NCBI GenBank assembly: GCA_025769875.1
Contig: JAGFNK010000549.1
Span: 1-34,257 of the forward strand
DNA length: 34,257 nucleotides
Origin: Russula earlei
Taxonomy: Eukaryota; Basidiomycota; Agaricomycetes; Russulales; Russulaceae
Reading direction: 5' to 3'
Shown here: piece after piece, positions 23,736 to 30,790 of the stretch
Numbering within the stretch: position 1 is the first letter of the stretch
Layout of the letters: each line of letters starts with the position of its first letter
The notes under the pieces: model-generated
Told to the model about the DNA's origin: nothing
What the model saw: the letters and a program-made list of their open reading frames with translations, nothing else
Databases searched by the model: none
Translations under genes and position numbers: made by a program

Positions 23736-24542
23736 CGTTACTTATGAGTAGGGATAGGGATTAATTTTTGAGATGAAAGTTGTCAAAGTCGTCGAGACAT
23801 GAACAACACACCTGCGTAGAAAGTTTGGGTAACCGGTACCCTATGTAGTGAAAGAATTAATAAATGGAGAACTGTAACTGGAGGCATTGCCTTTATTTAT
23901 ACTGGGGTGCGCTACCTCCCCTCTGATCACAAAGGCAGTATCAAGATGGGAAAAGCTATGCATCCGTTGCATCATGTATTGATGCGAGGTTCATGCATCA
24001 ACATTTCCAGGCTCACAAATTGAAATCAGCGGACGCGTGAAAGCCAACTGAAATCATCTTATGAGATGTAGTTCAAGTTCCCATGGGCCGCTGAGAAGCC
24101 AGGCAAAACCTGTTTGCTATTATGCAAGACCAAAAGCTGCCGGCGCAATGAACCGCGTAAGGGTGCCGCTGGCTGCAGTGAGTGTTGTGGGCATTCGCCA
24201 GAGGGAAAGGTTAGGCTGAAACAGAGAGAGGGAGAAAGGAAACGGGCAGGAAAGCGCACATGAGACGAGAGCGAGATGGATGGCGGTGCACACGGGACGT
24301 TCGAAATAGGAAGCCCCTTTTGATGTCAGGTGAGGGGTGAGGACAAAGGTGAGAGGGGTAAGGCATGAGGGAGCGATGGTGAGCTTTTGACTTTTAGCGG
24401 TGGGTTGGATGATCAAGAATTGCCATAAAAGGCGATTGGGTCGGCAAGAGAATTGGGGGTTCAATCATGCATTAAATTACACATATAAGTGAGTTAAGAG
24501 GAACATAACTGCTTACCTTTTTCCCTACCAAATCAAAAACAA
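23736..24542. other. Intergenic before the transposon-rich part
   Basis: Contains the promoter of the minus-strand secreted-protein gene, then GA-rich sequence (24200-24400). Frames on the minus strand (24059-24464) are low-complexity and not convincing as genes. Confidence 0.4.
23894..23901 (-). promoter_or_regulatory. TATA box of the small secreted protein gene
   Basis: TATAAATA read on the minus strand, about 160 nt upstream of the ATG at 23735. It is the best TATA match in this spacer. Confidence 0.4.
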
Positions 24543-25449
24543 ATGTTATCCTGTTTCCGATTGACTGGTCAGGACCTGGCAGCTGACAGGTGGAAACTTT
24601 TTGCCCACGCCGAGCATATCACAAGATTCGATCTTGCAATTCAATGAGATCTGCTTCACATTGCTTCACAATCCTGGTCTGGCGAGTTTACTCAATCGAT
24701 CTGATGAAGTCAACTTGTGATTGCACAGATTATCTGCAGATTAGATTCTGCAAACACATTGCAGCAATCTACATCCACTTCCCCACCTCTGTCCTGAAGA
24801 GAGCACCCAAAAAGCTCCCATATAGAGTGCAAATAAATCCCCTGACCCACCATCCCCATCCACCAGGCCAAGGGAGAGCCTAGTATCTCTCTCACAGTAG
24901 ATCATATTGTTATCACATGATCTCACATCTAGGCTTGAGGGTGCTAATCAATCAGTGGAGATTGTTGAGGCCACACGGGCCGCCAAATACAGTTTGTCAG
25001 CCGCAATTAATATAATTCAAGGTTTCAAGGTCTTACCCGATAAGGAGGTAATTGCACCCAATCAGCATACGTGGACAGAGACAGCTGAGTGTATTGGTGT
25101 CAAACGGGGCCCAAAACAACAGACCAGTCTCCCTGATGTGCAGGGACTGACAGTGCAAAGCATCAGTGTCACTAAGGGAAAGCGCCACCATGTTCACAAT
25201 GATCTGTACGCTGGGGGTGAATGGTCAGCAACATCTGCCGCCACGAATGTGGGCACGTGTGCCCTCAGGGAACTGCCATCTCAAACCCCCCTCCCTTGGA
25301 ACCCCCCTTGGAACCCCCCTTGGAACCCCCCTCCCTCAGATGCCACCACCTCCCTTTTACCAGGTCCCTTTGGACTCACACCGCTGCCTATTCTAGTGGC
25401 CTCATCTTCTGCTGATCCTTACAATAGAAAATCTTTATTTGTATTGTAA
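24543..25449 (+). pseudogene. SWIM zinc-finger protein fragment (MULE-transposase-like or domesticated)
   Basis: A SWIM motif CxCx(n)CxH is encoded at 24716-24757 (CDCTDYLQIRFCKH) inside a frame that reads VWRVYSIDLMKSTCDCTDYL. SWIM fingers follow the catalytic domain in MULE-type transposases and also occur in free-standing fungal proteins. Downstream, in another frame (24907-25449), is a tail with VIAPNQHTWTETAECIGVKR followed by GPKQQ, which resembles the C-terminal part of fungal SWIM proteins. The two parts need an intron or lie out of frame; the obvious splice creates a stop. The upstream frame from ATG 24543 ends at once, and no transposase catalytic domain is present. I therefore call it a broken or partial copy. 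Confidence 0.5.
25296..25331 (+). repeat. 12-nt tandem repeat, three perfect copies
   Basis: TTGGAACCCCCC occurs three times head to tail (25296-25307, 25308-25319, 25320-25331). If the SWIM-protein tail is translated it encodes a WNPP-type repeat. Confidence 0.9.
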
Positions 25450-26093
25450 TTTATTTTCCAGATACATCATAAATAAGTGATTGAATAAGTGGTTAAGAAA
25501 ATACTTTGGTGTCATTTACATGTGTGATTGAAGCCCCGATTATCTTGCGGACCCAATCGCCTTTTATAGTAATTTTTGATCATCTAACCACTGCTAAAAG
25601 TACGCAACTGCGATGGTGAGTGTCGACACGTGATGCTTGAGCCAAGCATGTCATCAAAGCATAATAAATTAATATGCATTCACATACATGGGGTTACACA
25701 TGATGTGTCAGCATCAAACTCAGAGTTGAGCTGGGGTTGAGCTCAACAACCTGGGTGCTTGCAGCCCCATTTTCACCAGAGCTGCACATATAAAATTTGC
25801 ACAAGCAGGTGCACCCACACATTGGTGACACATTGTAGGAAGGTATCTATAATGAGTGCTCAGTCTTATTGTAGAAGACTACACTAAGTGGTTATCCTGA
25901 CCTATAATGAGTGCTACAGAAAGGGTAATTAGTTGTGTATGTAGGTAATGAAAGTGTGACCAACCTCAGTCTTATTGTAGAAGACTGAGGGATGGGAAAA
26001 AGACAAAAAATGAACTATATACATGTCCATGCATTCGTCATGCACCATGTGAGTGTATGACCAAACCATGACACTGAGGCTGCAACTTCAACA
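25450..26093 (-). repeat. Copia LTR (3' LTR of the minus-strand element), left edge undefined
   Basis: On the minus strand the Copia coding end is followed by a purine-rich tract (GAGGGGGCA) and then TGTTGAAG, the expected start of a 3' LTR; on the plus strand the LTR therefore ends at 26093 (CAACA). A minus-strand TATATAG lies near 26015. Direct repeats occur inside: CTATAATGAGTGCT at 25847-25860 and 25902-25915, and a 20-mer beginning CAGTCTTATTG at 25861-25880 and 25970-25989. I could not find the other LTR edge, so the left coordinate is only the end of the preceding feature. Confidence 0.5.
25967..25993. repeat. Perfect hairpin inside the Copia LTR
   Basis: CCTCAGTCTT and AAGACTGAGG form a perfect 10-bp inverted repeat around a 7-nt loop. 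A related copy 109 nt upstream keeps the inner AGTCTT/AAGACT pairing. Confidence 0.8.
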
Positions 26094-26100
26094 TGCCCCC

Positions 26101-26472
26101 TCAGCCTGCATGGTGCAATCCCATCTCGTCTGAAAACTTATCATGCTTCTCATGTGTGAGGCCTTTGGTCAAAATGTCAGCAACCTGGTCCTCAGTAGGG
26201 ATGTACTGAAGACAGATCTCTTCACTCTTGACTTTGTGTCACAAGAAGTGGTGCCAGACTTCGATGTGTTTGGTCCGGTTGTGGAATTTGGGGTTGCACG
26301 TGATGGCAATTGCAGATTGGTTGTCCACATGAAGAATGGTTGGGGGGTGAGTGTCTATTCCTAGTTCACTCAATAGACATCTGAGCCAGATTAGCTCCTT
26401 TGTGGCATGGGCAGTGGCAATGTATTCAGCCTCAGTGCTTGAGAGTGTTGAACTGGAACCCAAACGGATCAA
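26101..26472 (-). mobile_element. Ty1/Copia pol 3' end (RNase H), truncated and with a nonsense codon
   Basis: Minus-strand reading gives the C-terminal RNase H region of a Copia polyprotein: SSTEAEYIATAHATKELIWL, ILHVDNQSAIAITCNPKFHN, RTKHIEVWHHFL, then EEICLQYIPTEDQVADILTK ending at a TGA (complement of 26101-26103). An in-frame TGA (complement of 26239-26241) replaces what should be an Arg codon after HHFL, consistent with CGA to TGA. The element stops abruptly near 26455-26475, upstream of the SSTEAEY motif, so reverse transcriptase and everything before it is missing. Confidence 0.85.
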
Positions 26473-26516
26473 AGAAGGCGAAGACCTTCATACAAGGTTC
26501 AAGATCCGCTCATAGA

Positions 26517-26992
26517 TGTTACGTGTTAGACAGAACTTTAGTATATGCGCTTATGGCAATAGGGTTACGCATACTACACTATCTATCACAAGATGCAGCC
26601 TTATGCTGCATCTAGAACATTTCCACATCACGTGTCACTTAATGCGCGATATAGTGGACACCTGTAGTCACCTCTTTTGGACTTAGGAACAGCCCTGGGT
26701 CATAGAGGTATAAATACCATACTTGTAGACGAGTATACATATTGCTCTACACCCCAATATCACTTGAGCATTAGCACAACCTCTAAGGTGGGTTGCTTGG
26801 CCTGTTAGCTGCGCTCTATGCTGCGCAACAGGTTATGGGCCCTGCAAGCCATGCGCCTTCATTGGCTGCAACGATGGCGAAGCATCCCTGAAGCCTGCAT
26901 GCTGCGGCGAGCTAGTCTACCCTATGGGGAGACTATGTCAGCTTGTTTGAATACAATACTCTTACTGACGACCTCTAAGCCCCTTTCTAACA
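26517..26992 (+). repeat. Copia 5' LTR (476 bp)
   Basis: Starts TGTTACGTG and ends TCTAACA, so the ends form a 5-bp inverted repeat TGTTA/TAACA. A TATA box (TATAAATA, 26709-26716) sits mid-way, as expected at the U3/R junction. The Copia gag ATG follows only 7 nt later (26999), leaving little room for a primer-binding site. The matching 3' LTR is not in the window. Confidence 0.65.
26709..26716 (+). promoter_or_regulatory. TATA box in the Copia LTR
   Basis: TATAAATA, 192 bp into the 476-bp LTR, positioned to drive the plus-strand Copia transcript. Confidence 0.55.
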
Positions 26993-26998
26993 GAAATT

Positions 26999-27417
26999 AT
27001 GTTGTTGTCTCAACCCTCTGCCCCTGTTGTCCCCATCCTTGATGGCGCAAACTATGGTATTTGGTCAAAGGCTATGAAAGCCTACCTCATGTCCGTTGGA
27101 CTGTGGGGTTATTGCAATGGTACATTTGAATTGCCAGACCTTCCTGGACTTCCTCAGGTGCCTCTTGCCGAAGAGATTGCTGCCCAGGCTGCCACCATAA
27201 CAGCCCTGAGAGAATGGAATAAAGGAAATGACATGGCAGTCGGTCATATGGTCCTTAGATTGAGCATTGCGATCCAACAAGATCTTATGTCTTTGGATAA
27301 CGCTGAGACTATTTGGAATTGCCTAGATACCCTTTATGGCACAGCGACGACCACCAGCATCTATAAGGACTTCAAAGAAGCCATTTCCATTCGCATTAAC
27401 CCGAGCCAGCATCCTGG
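26999..27417 (+). mobile_element. Copia gag (UBN2-like), interrupted by the Gypsy element
   Basis: The frame opens at ATG 26999 and encodes the N-terminal part of a Copia gag of the UBN2/DUF4219 kind: VPILDGANYGIWSKAMKAYL, IQQDLMSLDNAETIWNCLDT and YKDFKEAISIRINPSQHPG. It is cut after about 139 codons, at the first base of the Gypsy LTR (27418). The reading frame continues by chance into the LTR to 27595, but those residues are not gag. The rest of this Copia element must lie beyond the Gypsy insertion, outside the window. Confidence 0.82.
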
Positions 27418-27681
27418 TGTTACGAACCGAGGCCAAGTCCTGGCCGAAGATTGTCCTATTTTACTCAAGAAGAACCTCTCTCACTTTGCATTGCCAACTC
27501 CCTTCCATTTTCTGGACTATTCCCCCTGCGGTACAAGATATTGCTATTGCAAAGGCACTATAACACGACCAGGCACCAGTTTCCTAATCGGGTAATCATC
27601 GCGTGGCAACCACATGGCCACTCAGCCACCATGGACCCAAAACAGCGGCACAAACTCTCACAAACTGTTGCATAAATCATC

Positions 27682-27782
27682 TGACGTCATCAAGGCTCCA
27701 ATGACATCATGGCTGACTGAGCGACTCCACAGTGACCTCATAGGCTCACTAAGCGCTCCACAGTGACATCATAATGATGTCA
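27682..27782 (+). promoter_or_regulatory. Cluster of CRE/ATF-like (bZIP) sites in Gypsy U3
   Basis: One perfect TGACGTCA (27682-27689) is followed by TGACATCA (27702-27709), TGACCTCA (27733-27740), TGACATCA (27764-27771) and TGATGTCA (27775-27782). The last two form a perfect 19-bp inverted repeat with a single central base. All lie 140-240 bp upstream of the TATA box. bZIP factors of the ATF/CREB class bind such palindromes in fungi; binding here is inferred. Confidence 0.6.
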
Positions 27783-27918
27783 TCGCTCCACAATGATCAG
27801 TAATGCGCTCAGTAAGCCTGAAAGTTGACACAAGCAAGTTTATGCCTCTGTAGCCCTATTGGATGGTACCAAAGAGTCTAGAATAGTCCCAGTGCTTTGT
27901 AATCGACCCTGTATACTG

Positions 27919-27926
27919 TATATAAG
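27919..27926 (+). promoter_or_regulatory. TATA box of the Gypsy LTR
   Basis: TATATAAG. The last upstream ATG (27939-27941) lies only about 15 nt beyond it, so a start site at the usual distance would fall after the last ATG. Confidence 0.6.
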
Positions 27927-28230
27927 CCCCAATGAAGCATGGCAGTCGTCAGACTGTCCATTTGTGATACTCTCCACTTCCTGGGTACTCCCCTGCGACT
28001 GCTCAGTCTAAAGCCTTCCCTCGTCTTCAAGGTACTCTTCAACGACCGCCTTGTTTAAAGCCCCTCGCTACACTGGCATCTAACCTTCGCCTTTGTCTCT
28101 TGCAACACCTACCAGTCCCCATCTGGTACCTCCTCGTCGTTTGGCTCGTCCTCCTGTTCAACGCCGCCTTCGCCGCGTACCATCTGTTCCGACCCTTGCC
28201 CACCTGCTCCTGAGTCCTTAGTGATCAGCA

Positions 28231-28292
28231 GTACGTGTCTTGACATCTGGACAGTCTCTCATCATTCTTGTATTGACCAGCCAACGCTCAAG
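28231..28292 (+). other. Predicted intron that creates the ORF1 start codon (A|TG)
   Basis: 62 nt from GTACGT, a donor used elsewhere in this window, to AAG at 28290-28292, with TTGAC as a possible branch site near 28273. The exon before it ends ..CAGCA and the one after begins TGTCTACT, so the junction reads CAGC ATG TCT, with A at position -3. Without splicing, the first codon of ORF1 is GTG and no ATG exists in the leader. Confidence 0.6.
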
Positions 28293-29215
28293 TGTCTACT
28301 CCCAACTCCCCCACTCTTGTCAATACCTCCCTGCGTCTCCCTTCTCCTCTCCAGCCCACTCCACGCACCGCTCTTCGCATCCTCACTGAAGACGTCGACC
28401 CGGTCGACACATCCTCACCCCTCAGCCTCTTGTACTCCCCAACGGCTCCCCCATCGTCTCCTACCACTGTCCAGCCTATCCCAGACAACTTTGTCCCTGT
28501 CGGCACTCCCCCTCCAGCGCAGAACGAGCAACAGCAAGCGGACCGTCCTCCCTTACCTGAAGGCTTCCTCGACCGTCCCCCTTGCACAGTATTTCGCTTC
28601 CATCCGCACCAGTACTTCGTCCTTCCTACCACCAATCGTCGCCAGGAGCAGTGGCGTCCCCTCCACGACTTGAATCACCAAGACTACCTTGGACGCATCC
28701 CTACCTCAGACCAGTTAGCTCGTCGCGCATTCACAGACACCTTCACTACCGCCTTTCGTGCACGCATCGTCCACACTTTTGCGGTAGAACCCTCCAACAC
28801 TGCCCTTGCCACCCAGTACAATCTCACCCCCTTTGGCATCTGCTCCAACGTCGGGATATACGCCCCGGACGCTGACTTTCCCCTCGGACGCATCGCTTAC
28901 ATTTTTAACACCTCGTTATTTAGGAAACTACTTACCTTGCCTGCCATTTACCGCCCTGCTTACGAGGGCTCATTTTGCTTATCTATCGTACACGACTTCT
29001 TGGACGGACGTCTCGCTTTTGCATACGGCTACTTACACTTCGAGGAGAACAGTAACCGCGTGTCCCTACGTCACTATTCGACTTATACAGTCGATACCAT
29101 CCGCTTTAACCCCCACCTACTTCGCTTTTGCTTTACGCCTCGTATTCCCCTTAACCCTCTCGAAATAATTGAGAGGTACCAACTCGAAACCATAGATCTT
29201 GCGCACGGTTCTTAA
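28293..29215 (+). CDS. Gypsy accessory ORF1, no ATG unless spliced
   Basis: Coding-like frame of 307 residues, open from 28277 to the TAA at 29213. The most likely start is an ATG formed by splicing 28230 to 28293, giving MSTPNSPTLVNT as N-terminus. There is no internal Met. The first ~100 residues are Pro/Thr/Ser-rich and probably disordered. The rest looks folded, with aromatic and Arg content: DRPPCTVFRFHPHQYFVL, YNLTPFGICSNVGIYAPDAD, IVHDFLDGRLAFAYGYLHFE. No known domain is recognised. It lies between LTR and gag, where most Gypsy elements have only a short leader. Codon third positions favour C, supporting real coding. An alternative is non-AUG initiation at GTG 28292 without splicing. 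Confidence 0.6.
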
Positions 29216-29227
29216 AAAGTAAGAACC
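29207..29227 (+). promoter_or_regulatory. Hairpin over the ORF1 stop codon and a 5' splice site
   Basis: GGTTCTTA (29207-29214) pairs perfectly with TAAGAACC (29220-29227) around the loop AAAAG. The stem includes the first bases of the ORF1 TAA. Loop and 3' strand carry the donor GTAAGA (29219-29224) of the intron that creates the ORF2 start, so folding could mask that donor. Confidence 0.65.
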
Positions 29228-29285
29228 ACCCTTGTAACGCTTCAATAAAGATCGAATAAAGATCCTTTTCTTGTTTTAACTAAAG
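29219..29285 (+). other. Predicted intron that creates the ORF2 start codon (A|TG), with poly(A)-like signals inside
   Basis: 67 nt from GTAAGA to AAG, with a pyrimidine-rich tract (CCTTTTCTTGTTTTAAC) before the acceptor. The upstream exon ends in five A, and the downstream exon begins TGCCACGAG, so the junction reads AAAA ATG CC, with A at -3. The new ATG is exactly in the ORF2 frame. Two AATAAA hexamers (29244-29249, 29255-29260) lie inside the intron. The branch point is not obvious, which lowers confidence. Confidence 0.58.
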
Positions 29286-30786
29286 TGCCACGAGAATACG
29301 CCTTAGAAGAAGTCGAAGAAGAAGACGCTATTACTCGACACATCTTAAATTTAAATCATTATCGAACTTGGACCTCCGTCGCATTCCCTGTCACCACTTT
29401 AACCAACTTACACGACGTACCAGGAGTTGAACCACCTCACGAAGATTTTCCCCATCTTATTGTTAAAGAGTTCCTTGAAGTCTTGCCTTTTGGACAACTC
29501 TTAAGCCACGACGAACACGCACTATATCTTGAAACCCTTAGTCGACTTCTACCTCCAGCACGACAACAACTATTATATTGGCACCTTGCTCAAGCAAAGA
29601 ACATCCAAGGACAACCAGTTGACTACCAATCCTTACGCGCCAGTGAATTAAACCTCTGGACCAGAGTCATTCAACCACGCCACCACATTATTATCCACTC
29701 CTTGAGAACAGGATACCGCTTGTTCTACTTAGGTTGGACATACATCAGCTACTATCGTCTCACTGTCCAGTTCTACCACCTACGCCTCAACAGAATACAA
29801 AGGGAAAATCAATCTTACGTCCAACTCGCTGTTGTACCAGGAATACACAACACCTTTGACTGGGAAACTAACTCTTGGCTATACGACGCAGACTACAATC
29901 AACCTTGGGCAATTACCAGCCCAGACGCCTCATATACTGGTCCCCCTGCGTACTATTCTGTCCCAGCAATCCTAGAAGCCTCAAGTCTCGCCCCTCGACC
30001 CCTCACACCGATTCAGACCACTGTCCCAACTAGCCAAGAACGTTGGTCTGCCAGCACAGAAGATACTGAGTCAAATCCGTGGACAGCAAGGTGTAACTGC
30101 AAAACAGAGTATTGCACGTGCAACTTTCGACCAGACACACCCCCTACTCCTGACGGAATTACCTTGTGGACGCCAGGCGATTACCATCTCCCCATTCGAT
30201 AAATCTGGCTCCTCGACACAGGAGACGCGCGTCATCCCAACGACCCCCTGAGAGAGAAACAGTTCCCAACGCAAGAGGATTTCTTGTTGAAAGACCATTA
30301 CCTCCTACCCCTCCTGACGCCTACGTACCCTTGTTTACCAATCGTATTCCTACCCCTGTCATACCTATCCAACCCTTTGCATCACCCCTTGTTGAATCCC
30401 CTGATAGTGCCGATCTTAGGAATACTGATTTACACTGTTATCTACCAGAACAATCCTTCTTAGCATTAAACCTACCTACGCGTTCAAGGAGAGAGTTAAT
30501 TGAATTCAAGAATTATTGTACCCAAGCTTGGCATCAACGACTGACACACTTTATAGTTTACAAGCACCCCACCAAGGAAATAAGTGACTTTGCCATCTCT
30601 CCAGCAGAATTTGAAGGATATCTGTGGAAAACCCGAGTAGTTCTAACACAAAGCAGCATTACTGAAGAATACTCCCGAATCCAATTAAGAAAACATCAAG
30701 GAAGACCTGATACCATTCGACTAAAGCCAGCCTACACCATTGCATATCCTTGGAACAACGGCCATTGGACTATAACAGTCGTCTAG
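29286..30786 (+). CDS. Gypsy accessory ORF2, probably spliced to ORF3
   Basis: Open frame 29249-30202 with no ATG at all; its first plausible start is the ATG formed by splicing 29218 to 29286 (MPREYALEEVEEEDA). It encodes about 305 residues rich in Tyr, Trp and Leu (HIIIHSLRTGYRLFYLGWTY), then a Pro/Ser linker and a Cys cluster (ARCNCKTEYCTCNF). A second Met-free frame, ORF3, runs in the next frame to the TAG at 30784-30786 (LPTRSRRELIEFKNYCTQAW, YPWNNGHWTITVV). An acceptor CACAG ending at 30221 joins them in frame from any of three donors: GTGTAA 30091, GTGCAA 30118 or GTGGAC 30166. The last gives a 56-nt intron and 481 residues; the first two remove the Cys cluster or part of it. No domain recognised. 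ORF3 ends 4 nt before the gag ATG. Confidence 0.55.
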
Positions 30787-30790
30787 ATCT

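Larger units (their letters stand above)
27418..28121 (+). repeat. Ty3/Gypsy 5' LTR, right edge uncertain
   Basis: Begins TGTTACGAACCGAGG at the point where Copia gag is broken; the five bases before it (CCTGG) are the candidate target duplication. U3 carries repeated GCTCCACAGTGAC blocks and CRE-like sites; TATATAAG at 27919-27926 is the promoter box. The right edge could be at 28121 (..CCCCA, then TC and TGGTACC) or at about 28072 (..CTACA, then C and TGGCATC). Both place a TGG, the usual start of a primer-binding site, just after a CA. The second LTR lies outside the window and would decide. Confidence 0.6.

Noticed and set aside
24059..24464. Overlapping minus-strand frames before the SWIM gene
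   Set aside because: Low-complexity CT/GA-rich sequence with no supporting features.
27336..27675. Plus-strand frames across the Copia gag / Gypsy LTR junction
   Set aside because: They are the gag frame or shadows of it running into LTR sequence past the insertion point at 27418.
28288..28635. Minus-strand frame opposite Gypsy ORF1
   Set aside because: Shadow of ORF1 caused by its codon bias; Gly/Arg-rich with no motif.
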